Source of the DNA: CAYURP01 sp964447175
GTDB lineage: Bacteria > Zixibacteria > MSB-5A5 > SM23-73-2
NCBI GenBank assembly: GCA_964447175.1
Contig: CAYURP010000018.1
Span: 1 to 53,954 of the forward strand
DNA length: 53,954 bases
Reading direction: 5' to 3'
Both the position numbers and the translations under genes were made by a program. Below are positions 25,080 to 33,190 of this stretch, in pieces (position 1 is the first letter of the stretch; each line of letters opens with the position of its first letter). The notes below the pieces were generated by a model. It had not been told where the DNA came from. It did not search any database and saw nothing but the letters and a program-made list of their open reading frames with translations.

Positions 25080-27042
25080 TCTTTTTCTCTTCTTCTACCA
25101 CCTTGAGTTTTTCCAGAGGCTCACCCTGGAGGATCTTATCAATTTGATCCCCGTCCAGTATCTCTCTTTCCAGAAGTGCCTTTGCCAGGAAATGGAGTTT
25201 GTCCGTGTTGTCTTTTAAAAGTTCCTCCGCCTTTTTTTCAGCGTTTTCCACTATGGCTTTTACCTCCTGATCAATCTCCTGTGCTGTTTCCTCACTGTAG
25301 TCTCTGTGCTGGGTGATCTCCCTTCCTAAGAATATCTGCTCTTCTTTTTTGCCGAAGGTCAGAGGTCCCAGACGCTCACTCATCCCCCATTCGCAGACCA
25401 TCTTCCGGGCCAGCTGGGTGGCTCTTTCGATATCGTTTCCAGCGCCGGTGGAGAGCTGTCCGAACACCAGTTTCTCGGCTACCCTTCCGCCCAGAAGATG
25501 AACCAGCTTGGTATCCAGGTATTCTTTGGAGTAGGTATGTTTTTCATCTACTGGTAGATAATGGGTTAAACCAATGGCTAAGCCCCGGGGTATGATGGTC
25601 ATCTTATGCACAGGATCGGACCCGGGGATAAGCTTAGCTACCAGAGCGTGTCCGGATTCGTGGTATGCGGTGAGCTTTTTTTCCTCCTCGGAGAGAGCCA
25701 GGCTCTTTCTCTCAGTTCCCATCATCACTTTATCTTTAGCATCCTCAAAATCCTTCATGTTGACCATATCGTGATTCCGGCGGGCAGCTAAAAGTGCAGC
25801 TTCGTTGACGATATTTGCCAGATCAGCTCCGCTCAATCCCGGAGTTCCCCGAGCCAAAATAGACAAATTCACATCATCTGCCACTGGAATTTTCCGGGTG
25901 TGAACTTTAAAAATACCCTCTCTGCCTCTGACATCCGGGATATCAACCACTATCTGTCGATCAAATCGTCCGGGGCGAAGAAGAGCCGGATCCAAAACGT
26001 CGGGACGATTGGTTGCCGCTAGAAGTATCACTCCCTCATTGGATTCGAAACCGTCCATCTCCACCAGGAGCTGATTTAAGGTCTGCTCCCTTTCGTCATG
26101 TCCACCCCCCAAACCTGCACCCCGATGGCGTCCCACTGCATCTATTTCATCGATAAATATTATACAGGGGGCACTTTTTTTCCCCTGATCGAAAAGATCT
26201 CTCACCCTTGATGCACCCACACCCACGAACATCTCCACGAAATCTGAACCGCTCATGCTAAAGAAGGGGACGTCAGCTTCTCCGGCAACCGCTCTGGCCA
26301 GAAGGGTTTTTCCCGTTCCCGGAGCTCCTAGAAGAAGCGCTCCTTTGGGAATTTTACCTCCCAGCCTCTGGAATTTGCTCGGATCTTTTAGAAATTCAAT
26401 TATCTCCTGAAGCTCCTGTTTAGCCTCATCTGCTCCCGCCACATCGCTGAAGGTAACTTTGGGCCTGTCTCCGGTAAGAAGACGGGCTCTGCTTTTACCA
26501 AATGAAAATATTCCCTTTGATCCTCCCTGCATCTGACGGAAAAGGAAAAACCAGAACACAATGATCAGGATCCAGGGTAAGGAGGTTAGAAGTATACCGG
26601 TCCAGTTGCTGGAGGGAGCTTCGGCTTTGATTTCAACTTCCTTTTCTTCCAGCTTCTTCAGAAGCTCCGGATCTTCAAAGGGAAGGTGAAGCTTGAATTT
26701 GTTATATTGTGAGCTTATCTTTCCCTGGGTATGAGTAATCTCCTGCAAAAATTCCCCTTGCACGTCCTTTTCTACCAGGGTGACCGTTTTGATGTTGCCT
26801 TTTTCCAATTCCTCCATAAAAAGAGTGTAAGAGATTGGCAGGACATCCTTTTTACCTCTGGAAAGATATTGAAACACGGTTATGGATATAAGAATCAATA
26901 TCAACCAGAAAATCAGGGTGCGAGAGGTTTTTTTCCAGGGGAACTCATCTTTTTTATCGGGGGTTTTCCCCGGAGGTCTTCTCTCCCGCCTGTTCTCCTT
27001 TTCAGGATTTCTCTTTAAATTTTCATCTTTTCTCTGTGCCAT
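25072..27042 (-). CDS. ftsH: ATP-dependent zinc metalloprotease FtsH
   Basis: The 656-residue membrane protease has two helices (about 42-60 and 150-168) around a periplasmic domain. An AAA+ module follows, with Walker A GAPGTGKT (239-246), Walker B IIFIDEIDAVG and the second region of homology. The peptidase domain carries the zinc motif HESGH. It removes misassembled membrane proteins and some regulators, working as a hexamer. The N-terminus has about 40 extra, highly charged residues before the first helix. It sits between hpt and folE; a tilS-hpt-ftsH order is known in other bacteria. Confidence 0.97.
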   Translation of the reverse strand: MAQRKDENLKRNPEKENRRERRPPGKTPDKKDEFPWKKTSRTLIFWLILILISITVFQYLSRGKKDVLPISYTLFMEELEKGNIKTVTLVEKDVQGEFLQEITHTQGKISSQYNKFKLHLPFEDPELLKKLEEKEVEIKAEAPSSNWTGILLTSLPWILIIVFWFFLFRQMQGGSKGIFSFGKSRARLLTGDRPKVTFSDVAGADEAKQELQEIIEFLKDPSKFQRLGGKIPKGALLLGAPGTGKTLLARAVAGEADVPFFSMSGSDFVEMFVGVGASRVRDLFDQGKKSAPCIIFIDEIDAVGRHRGAGLGGGHDEREQTLNQLLVEMDGFESNEGVILLAATNRPDVLDPALLRPGRFDRQIVVDIPDVRGREGIFKVHTRKIPVADDVNLSILARGTPGLSGADLANIVNEAALLAARRNHDMVNMKDFEDAKDKVMMGTERKSLALSEEEKKLTAYHESGHALVAKLIPGSDPVHKMTIIPRGLAIGLTHYLPVDEKHTYSKEYLDTKLVHLLGGRVAEKLVFGQLSTGAGNDIERATQLARKMVCEWGMSERLGPLTFGKKEEQIFLGREITQHRDYSEETAQEIDQEVKAIVENAEKKAEELLKDNTDKLHFLAKALLEREILDGDQIDKILQGEPLEKLKVVEEEKKNG

Positions 27043-27086
27043 GAAATCTCACCCAGCTTTCTAAAAGTTACTTTCAAAGAAGTTAT

Positions 27087-27608
27087 TCAACTGATCCTAG
27101 CGATGAAAGGTAAATTCCTATATTGCTCACCATAATCCAGACCATATCCCACAACGAAATCGCCCGGTATGGAAAAACCAACATATTTTAAGGGCACATT
27201 AACCTTTCTACGTTTTTTCTTGTCCAATAAAGTGAGTATCTCCAAACTTTTTGGAGATCGGGTTAAAAGATTTTTCCTGATATAGCTAATGGTCAAACCG
27301 GTATCAACAATATCTTCCACTATTATTACGTGCCTTCCCTCGATATTGATACTTAAATCCTTCAACAGCTTTACCACACCTGTAGCTTCTGTCTCAGATC
27401 CATAGCTGGCTACTGATATGAAATCGATCTCATGAGGGATATCTAACTCCCGGACAAGATCTGCTAAGAAGATAAAACTCCCTTTCAGTATTCCTACCAG
27501 AACCGGATTTCCCTGAGCATAATCTTTGGATATTTTTTTACCCAATTCAGCTACCCTTTGCTTCAATTTTTTATGGGCTATGATTTTTTTTAATTTTTGC
27601 TCTTTCAT
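27087..27608 (-). CDS. hpt: Hypoxanthine phosphoribosyltransferase
   Basis: The 173-residue protein is a purine-salvage enzyme that makes IMP or GMP from PRPP. The PRPP-binding loop is VIIVEDIVDTGLT, and the base-contact region near the C-terminus (KYVGFSIPGDFVVGYGLDY) is typical of bacterial HPRT. Its ATG overlaps the tilS stop (ATGA type, 27605-27608), so the two are translationally coupled. Confidence 0.95.
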   Translation of the reverse strand: MKEQKLKKIIAHKKLKQRVAELGKKISKDYAQGNPVLVGILKGSFIFLADLVRELDIPHEIDFISVASYGSETEATGVVKLLKDLSINIEGRHVIIVEDIVDTGLTISYIRKNLLTRSPKSLEILTLLDKKKRRKVNVPLKYVGFSIPGDFVVGYGLDYGEQYRNLPFIARIS

Positions 27609-28999
27609 TCCCTTTTAATTTGAATTTTGATAATTTTTTCTGTACTTTTGATTACTTTGAAATCCTCGCTTATCCTGAATCCCACCACCCAGGCGATCTT
27701 ATTCTGTGAGGTTAAAAGCATTACCTCGTCCCTGTCGCACCTGGGGATTTTTGCGTCTACTAGAAAATCTGCCACAGATTTGGTGCCCCTCATCCCCAAA
27801 GGCGTGAACCTGTCACCGTTCTTTCGGCTTCTCAGTCTTAAAGGAGGTTTTAACTTATTCATATCCAGAAAAGCGGTCCACTTATCCTGGTTTTTAATAT
27901 TTTTTTTTGAGGAAAAAGATAAAATTTCAGAATCTATAATTACTCCAAGTTTTTTTAGCTCCCTTTTTCCGGGCAGTGAAAGACTGTAGTTAAATTCCTG
28001 CGGTTTTCTTTTGTAGATGCTAAGATGGTCTTTGGTTATGTCCCCATAAATATCGTCCAACAGATCGACCCTTTTGCCCGACTTTCCTTGCTGGATCAGG
28101 TTTAAAAGAGATTCGACCTTGTCAAAAGTTAGCTCCATCAAATCCCCTTTTAGTTTTTTCACGCAGTTTCTGATCATAAATCTCTTTAAGGAGTCATCAT
28201 AACTAAAAAATCTTTTGGAATCAAGTATTATCTTATCATTTTGCTCCCTTAACATCACTTTAAGATAAGCTTTTTCAGCTTCTTGATTTAAAAACTTCTC
28301 CTCTGCCCTCAAAATGGAGGCGGTTCGGTTTAAAACCTCCTCTATTTTAGGGTTGTACTCCTTTTTTAACATCGGCAAAAGCTTGAGCCTAACCTTGTTT
28401 CTCAAGTAATCTGGTCTCAGATTAGACGAATCAACTCTAAAGGGGATTTTTTTCTTTTCAAGAAAAGCTTCGATTTCCTCTCTTTTTATCTCGATTAGAG
28501 GTCGGATGATCCTGTCTTTTACTGGAGGAATTCCGGAAAGACCCAGAGAGCCTGAGCCCCGGATAAGTCTTAGCAAAACCGTTTCAGCCTGATCGTCAAA
28601 ATTATGGCCTAAAGCGATTTTTTGAGCTTTGAGTTTATCCGCAAGCTTGTTCAGATAATCATATCTGATCTCTCTAGCGCATTCCTCAACTGAGAGCTTC
28701 ATTTTTTTAGCCTCTTTTTTTACTTGAAAGGACCCGGTGTAAAGCTTTAATTTCAAATCAGAAGCCAACTTACGCACAAACTCCTGATCCTGGTCTGATT
28801 CTTTTCCTCTTAATTTGTGATTCACATGGGCAACATATAAAGAGAGATTAAATTCCTTCTTTAGTTCCAAAAGTACCAAAAGCAAAGCCACAGAATCTGG
28901 GCCACCGGAAACAGCCACAAGTATTCTATCTTTAGGTTTTATCATATGATAGCGATCAATTGTCTTTTTAGCCTTTGAGATTAGATCCATCTTTTTCAT
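27605..28999 (-). CDS. tilS: tRNA(Ile)-lysidine synthase
   Basis: The 464-residue protein has the N-type ATP pyrophosphatase PP-loop SGGPDS (31-36) followed by an adenylation domain and a C-terminal TilS domain (about 380-460). It changes C34 of the CAU-anticodon isoleucine tRNA to lysidine, so that AUA is read as Ile. It is the first gene of the tilS-hpt-ftsH-folE-folP-cdaA-obg-dprA run. A promoter with an overlapping palindrome lies directly upstream. Confidence 0.94.
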   Translation of the reverse strand: MKKMDLISKAKKTIDRYHMIKPKDRILVAVSGGPDSVALLLVLLELKKEFNLSLYVAHVNHKLRGKESDQDQEFVRKLASDLKLKLYTGSFQVKKEAKKMKLSVEECAREIRYDYLNKLADKLKAQKIALGHNFDDQAETVLLRLIRGSGSLGLSGIPPVKDRIIRPLIEIKREEIEAFLEKKKIPFRVDSSNLRPDYLRNKVRLKLLPMLKKEYNPKIEEVLNRTASILRAEEKFLNQEAEKAYLKVMLREQNDKIILDSKRFFSYDDSLKRFMIRNCVKKLKGDLMELTFDKVESLLNLIQQGKSGKRVDLLDDIYGDITKDHLSIYKRKPQEFNYSLSLPGKRELKKLGVIIDSEILSFSSKKNIKNQDKWTAFLDMNKLKPPLRLRSRKNGDRFTPLGMRGTKSVADFLVDAKIPRCDRDEVMLLTSQNKIAWVVGFRISEDFKVIKSTEKIIKIQIKRE

Positions 29000-29012
29000 A
29001 AGCCCACAAACT

Positions 29013-29053
29013 GTTATCTTTTATAAAGATAACTAATAAAATCTTAATGTCAA
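29013..29053 (-). promoter_or_regulatory. tilS promoter with overlapping palindrome (possible operator)
   Basis: On the minus strand a perfect -35 TTGACA (29048-29053) is followed after 16 bp by TATCTT (29026-29031). A perfect inverted repeat, GTTATCTT-N5-AAGATAAC (29013-29033), covers the -10 box and the expected start point. This is where a repressor dimer could bind, or it could form a hairpin at the 5' end of the message. Confidence 0.5.
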
Positions 29054-29106
29054 ATAAAAAGAGAAGGTCACCGTTTGCAATTGTGTTATGGTTTTTGTCA
29101 TTAGTT

Positions 29107-29171
29107 GTAGGTCAGGTGCCCTGTGCACCTGACAAAAGAATTGTATCAGGAGCGCGAGGCTCCTGACCTAC
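29107..29171. repeat. REPIN: two GTAG hairpins in inverted orientation
   Basis: GTAG (29107-29110) is followed by hairpin GTCAGGTGC-CCTGT-GCACCTGAC (29111-29133). Twelve bases on, hairpin TCAGGAGC-GCGAG-GCTCCTGA (29146-29166) is closed by CTAC at 29168-29171, which is GTAG on the minus strand. The outer bases GTAGGTCAG and CTGACCTAC also pair with each other. This is the clearest inverted pair in the window. Confidence 0.75.
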
Positions 29172-29200
29172 TTTTCTGGTCTTTAGGAAAGCATATTTTA

Positions 29201-29341
29201 ACCAGTGGCAGAGGCCACTGGTTACCCCATTTAAATATGTTTTGGGAGTCAAATAAATGGTGTAAAAACGAGGTCGGGCAAGGTGCCCGACCTGCGAAGC
29301 TCAATAATTCACTTTTACGTAGCCCGGGCTCCTAACCCTGG
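29201..29341. repeat. Further single REP-like hairpins
   Basis: Hairpin ACCAGTGGC-AGAG-GCCACTGGT (29201-29222) is overlapped by TTAC (29222-29225; GTAA on the minus strand). Hairpin GGTCGGGCA-AGG-TGCCCGACC (29272-29292) ends at CTGC (GCAG on the minus strand). GTAG (29319-29322) is followed by an imperfect stem to about 29341. With the REPIN at 29107 they fill the gap between tilS and the methyltransferase gene. No gene was seen in this gap. Confidence 0.6.
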
Positions 29342-29355
29342 AATTGAAATAATTT

Positions 29356-30036
29356 ATGTCAGTTGAAGATATTTTAAAAGAAATGAACGAATACTACGGG
29401 GATCGTGTTCCCTTTCATGACGAGTATATGAGCTATACTGATAATCTCAGTATGGAGAAGTTATTGGGTCCGATTATCCAAAGGGTTGAGAATGATATAA
29501 AAGGTAAGGATGTATTGGAAATTGCCTGTGGCACCGGTAACTGGACTCAGGTTCTGTCCAAAAGAGCACATTCGGTGGTGGCGACTGATATAAATGAAGC
29601 ATATTTAATCGAGGCTAAAAAGAAAGATTATCAAAAAGATAATGTCGTTTTTAAAGTTGCTGATGCATATATCCTCGAAGGCATTAATGGAAAATTCAAA
29701 CTTGCCTTTGCCTCAGACTTTTGGTCGCATATGCCTAAGTCTAAAATAGAAAGGTTTATAAAAACATTGCACAGTAAATTATTACCCGGTTCTAAAGTCA
29801 TAATGATCGATATAATGCCAAGACCTGAGCTGGACAGGAAGTCTTTTTCACATATAGATGAAGAGGGGAATGTGATTCAAAAGAGAACTTTGCCTAATGG
29901 AAATGTATATCATGTGGTCAAGAATTTTCCAAAAGAGAAAAAGTTATTGGATTCTCTTAAAGGTTATGGCACCAATATCAATTACTATGAGGATACTAAA
30001 TTGCTGAGGTGGGTTCTTACTTACACAGTTTCTTGA
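29356..30036 (+). CDS. Class I SAM-dependent methyltransferase
   Basis: The 226-residue protein has the Rossmann-type methyltransferase core. Motif I is VLEIACGTGNWT, with an acidic end of strand 2 (VVATDIN) and a motif-III-like SKLLPGSKVIMIDIM. The substrate is not identifiable; small-molecule or lipid methylation is as likely as any other. It is a lone plus-strand gene: a field of REP-like hairpins lies upstream, and its 3' end overlaps the convergent PAP2 gene by 16 bp. No ribosome binding site is visible. Confidence 0.85.
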   Translation: MSVEDILKEMNEYYGDRVPFHDEYMSYTDNLSMEKLLGPIIQRVENDIKGKDVLEIACGTGNWTQVLSKRAHSVVATDINEAYLIEAKKKDYQKDNVVFKVADAYILEGINGKFKLAFASDFWSHMPKSKIERFIKTLHSKLLPGSKVIMIDIMPRPELDRKSFSHIDEEGNVIQKRTLPNGNVYHVVKNFPKEKKLLDSLKGYGTNINYYEDTKLLRWVLTYTVS

Positions 30037-30974
30037 TGTATTGGAGCTCTATTTGTTTTAGGAATCAAAATTTTCTCGCAGATGAATAAGGCTAAAAAGC
30101 CAACCAAAATACCTGCTACTACATCGAGAAAATAATGGAATCTTCCGTAGACTGTTGCCACAAAAAGGCTGAGTATTAGGGGTGTTAGAATCCAGGCTAT
30201 GGTCTTCTCATATCTTATGGCGAAAATCATCACCACTAAAGCTACTGCCACATGGGAGCTGGGCATACATCCGCCGTGAAGGCCATACGTATTTACCATA
30301 TATTGAGCTAAAGGGGTGAATAATATCCCCATCAACTCAACATTATGCAGGTTAGATAAAGCATGTCTGGGACCTTCCACAGGCATAAAGAGGAATCCCA
30401 GATAGGAGACGTAAAATGCCACTGCACAAACTAAAAGCAACTGGTCGAATTCCTTTATCCTGTTTTTGAAATAAAGGGCGATGCCTAATACCGGCATTAA
30501 GAAGTAATAGGAGAAATACGAAAGCATCATATACTCGTTTAAAGGGATAGAAACGATTTTCTGCAGCCAGACAGTGGGATACTCTCCGAAAAGCTTCAAC
30601 TCTATTTTATTTATCCAGGGATCAAACCAGTTTGGATAAATCATGTGAACCAGATAACCGGTTTCCTCATAAAGAAAGGTGAAGAGTGCCATAGGATACC
30701 AGTGCCTGAAAAATCTCTTCCAGGGATTCTGTTCATCCGACAGAAAGCGAGCGATGAAAATGATAAGGACAAGGATGAAAACATTATAAAGAATAAAGTA
30801 GGGCCAGTTGGGTTGATTATAGGAGAAAAGAAGAATCAAAATTGAAAGAATTGCCAGATAGATAATGGTAGCCCAGTCGATTGTATAAAAATGAAACTTC
30901 TTTTTCCTCTCTATTAAATCCGGGCTTTTTTGATTGCTCAGGTCGCTTTCTACTCTCAATTCTCTACTCTTCAC
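30021..30974 (-). CDS. PAP2 (type 2 phosphatidic acid phosphatase) family membrane protein
   Basis: The 317-residue protein has about six membrane helices and the PAP2 signatures: CMPSSHVAVALVV and a later GRFHYFLDVVAG with the catalytic His. Such proteins remove or move phosphate on lipid substrates; the layout is closest to inositolphosphotransferase-like (Aur1/Ipt1) members. The exact substrate is unknown. The called start is a GTG that lies inside a 7-bp repeat array, so the first eight residues (K-S-R-E-L-R-V-E) are repeat-encoded. They echo the C-terminus of RsmI upstream. The true start could be further in. Confidence 0.85.
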   Translation of the reverse strand: MKSRELRVESDLSNQKSPDLIERKKKFHFYTIDWATIIYLAILSILILLFSYNQPNWPYFILYNVFILVLIIFIARFLSDEQNPWKRFFRHWYPMALFTFLYEETGYLVHMIYPNWFDPWINKIELKLFGEYPTVWLQKIVSIPLNEYMMLSYFSYYFLMPVLGIALYFKNRIKEFDQLLLVCAVAFYVSYLGFLFMPVEGPRHALSNLHNVELMGILFTPLAQYMVNTYGLHGGCMPSSHVAVALVVMIFAIRYEKTIAWILTPLILSLFVATVYGRFHYFLDVVAGILVGFLALFICEKILIPKTNRAPIHQETV

Positions 30975-31004
30975 TTTTAACTCTTAACTCTCTACTTTTA
31001 CTTT
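30949..31004. repeat. Degenerate heptanucleotide array 3 spanning the rsmI/PAP2 junction
   Basis: Eight 7-bp units run without interruption: TCTACTC, TCAATTC, TCTACTC, TTCACTT, TTAACTC, TTAACTC, TCTACTT, TTACTTT. The array contains the rsmI stop (30964-30966) and the GTG start of the PAP2 gene (30972-30974). Three units make 21 bp, which gives a seven-residue peptide period. That explains why both proteins contain K-S-R-E-L-R-V. Confidence 0.8.
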
Positions 31005-31698
31005 CTCCTTCCACAACTATCACCATCTCACCTTTTACTTTTTTCCTCTCGAAATAATTTAAAACCTCAGTTATTTTTCCTCTGATGATCTCCTCGAATT
31101 TTTTGGTGAGTTCTCTTGCCACCACGATTCTTCTTTCCCCGAATACTTCATTTAGATTCTTCAGGATTTGAATCAGTCTATAGGGCGATTCGAAAAAAAT
31201 CAAGGTTCTTTTCTCAGATTTAAGCAAATTTAGTTTTTCGATCCTTTTGGTTTTTTTAGAGGGTAGGAAGCCCTCAAAGACGAATCTATCAGTGGGCAGC
31301 CCCGAGACTACTAAAGCTGAAAGCAGGGCAGAGGCTCCGGGAATTGGAACAATTTCTATTTTTTCTTTTATGGCATTATTGACCAGATAAAAGCAGGGAT
31401 CGGAGATTCCCGGGGTTCCGGCATCTGAGACTATAGCTAAATCCTTTCCCGATTTGAGTTCATTTAATAAATAGGGGGTCTTTTTCTCTTTATTGAAATC
31501 GTGGTAGCTGGTTGTTTTGGTTTTTATCTGGTAGTGCTGGAGAAGAATTCCGGTTTTTCTGGTGTCCTCGGCTGCTATCAGATCCACCTCTTTTAGCACT
31601 CTCAAAGCCCTCAGGGTTATATCCTCCAGATTTCCAATAGGAGTGCTGACCACAAAAAGCACTCCAGATTGTTCGGGAATTTTACCCTGTATAAACAT
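30964..31698 (-). CDS. rsmI: 16S rRNA (cytidine1402-2'-O)-methyltransferase
   Basis: The 244-residue protein belongs to the tetrapyrrole-methylase fold used by RsmI: LFVVSTPIGNLEDITLRAL near the N-terminus, AEDTRKTG, and the SDAGTPGISDPG-like block SDAGTPGISDPCFYL. It methylates the ribose of C1402 in the 16S decoding site. The final residues (KSRELRVKSEE) come from a 7-bp repeat array and are not part of the family fold. The B12/radical-SAM gene lies 24 bp upstream. Confidence 0.93.
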   Translation of the reverse strand: MFIQGKIPEQSGVLFVVSTPIGNLEDITLRALRVLKEVDLIAAEDTRKTGILLQHYQIKTKTTSYHDFNKEKKTPYLLNELKSGKDLAIVSDAGTPGISDPCFYLVNNAIKEKIEIVPIPGASALLSALVVSGLPTDRFVFEGFLPSKKTKRIEKLNLLKSEKRTLIFFESPYRLIQILKNLNEVFGERRIVVARELTKKFEEIIRGKITEVLNYFERKKVKGEMVIVVEGESKSRELRVKSEE

Positions 31699-31721
31699 TA
31701 GATTTAGCTGGTTATGAGACC

Positions 31722-33110
31722 TCAGATATGCGCCCCCCGTGGGACCCAGTCTCCGTTAACTCTGATCAGAGGATTCTTTTTGTCTCTTCTGTAACCTAAG
31801 AAAAGTTCATAAAGACGGGGCAGGCCTATTGTAATAAATTTAGAGGGACGGAGATAATAGGAGGCGTAAGCTCTCACGATCAGATCCTTCATCTCCTGGG
31901 TGGTGATCTTGTTCAGCTTCATCACCGGCTCCCCGCCCCAGAAGCTTTCCCAGTTTCTGGTGATTAGCTTGTCTTTCACTTTCTCATAAAGCCTGGTTCC
32001 AGGATAGGGGGTGAGAATTGAAAACTGGGAGAGCTGGGGATTCAATTTTTTGGCAAATTTTATGGTTTCTTTGATCATCTGCCTGGTCTCATTTAAAGCT
32101 CCGATGATGAAACTGCCCCATACCCGCACACCGTGCCTTTTCAATATCTCCATGGCTGTGTAAGCCTTCTCCACGGTTACATTCTTTCCCATTTTATCCA
32201 GAACCTCCTGGCTTCCGGATTCGAAACCCACAAAGACCTGGCTCAAACCAGCTTTTTTCATCAGTTGAATCATACTCTCGTTTTTGACTATGATATCCAC
32301 CCGGGAAAATGCATACCAGAACAAATCCCAGCTTTTCTTGATTATGGTCTCGCAAAGCTTTGTTACCCTTTTGGGATTTAAGGTGAAATTATCGTCCAGA
32401 AAGGAGATGGCTCTATAACCATATTTATTATAAAGCAGATCAATTTCCTTCAAGATATTATCCAAAGATCTGGTTCGCCATTTTATTCCGGAGAATGCGG
32501 AACAGGAACAGAATTCACAATTAAAGGGACATCCTCTGGAGGTGATCATGGAGGAACTGTACCGTCCATAAAGGGTGTTGGTGTACCTATCCATAGGTAA
32601 AAGCTCCCGGGCAGGAAAGGGAATGCTATCTAAGTCCTGAACCAGGGGAGCTGCGGGATTTCTTATTATTTGATTCCCAAAACGATATGTTATCCCTTCG
32701 ATCTTACCCAGAGCCTTTCCGTTGTTCAGATTACTCACCAATTCGAGCATAATGTATTCGCCCTCACCCCGGACCACGTAATCCACATTTTGAGTTGAAA
32801 GGGTTTCAAGGTCAAAGAATGTAACATGGGGTCCGCCCATAACTACCTTAACGCCCTTTTTCTTGGCAGCTTTGGCTATCTTCAGGGAAACCGGATATCT
32901 GGTGGTGTCCACGGAAATCCCCACCAGATCGTATTTCTGGTAGGGATAGGTGCGATAGTTTATCCTCTCCACATTTAAATCTATAACCTTAACTTCATAT
33001 CCTGCCTCTTTAAGTACCGCAGCCACATAACCCAATCCTAAGGGACACATTCTCAATCCAACCCTGTGATAAAAGTTTATTGCCGGGGGATTAATCAAAA
33101 GAATTCTCAT
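31722..33110 (-). CDS. Cobalamin-binding radical-SAM protein
   Basis: An N-terminal B12-binding-like Rossmann domain (about 1-140) precedes a radical-SAM TIM barrel. The [4Fe-4S] motif is C-x3-C-x2-C, in SRGCPFNCEFC (Cys195, Cys199, Cys202 counting from the TTG frame start; one less from the ATG). This is the class that includes BchE and many methyltransferases acting on unactivated carbon or phosphorus. The reaction here cannot be named. The ATG at 33108-33110 is preferred, with GGAG eight bases upstream; the frame opens at a TTG one codon earlier. It lies downstream of a second radical-SAM gene and upstream of rsmI. Confidence 0.9.
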   Translation of the reverse strand: MRILLINPPAINFYHRVGLRMCPLGLGYVAAVLKEAGYEVKVIDLNVERINYRTYPYQKYDLVGISVDTTRYPVSLKIAKAAKKKGVKVVMGGPHVTFFDLETLSTQNVDYVVRGEGEYIMLELVSNLNNGKALGKIEGITYRFGNQIIRNPAAPLVQDLDSIPFPARELLPMDRYTNTLYGRYSSSMITSRGCPFNCEFCSCSAFSGIKWRTRSLDNILKEIDLLYNKYGYRAISFLDDNFTLNPKRVTKLCETIIKKSWDLFWYAFSRVDIIVKNESMIQLMKKAGLSQVFVGFESGSQEVLDKMGKNVTVEKAYTAMEILKRHGVRVWGSFIIGALNETRQMIKETIKFAKKLNPQLSQFSILTPYPGTRLYEKVKDKLITRNWESFWGGEPVMKLNKITTQEMKDLIVRAYASYYLRPSKFITIGLPRLYELFLGYRRDKKNPLIRVNGDWVPRGAHI

Positions 33111-33190
33111 CAAATTGCTCCATAATTAGCAATTTACTTCAATTGTGGTAATTTGGGCGTGGGGTCATTGAAACTGTAATGGATTTTGCT

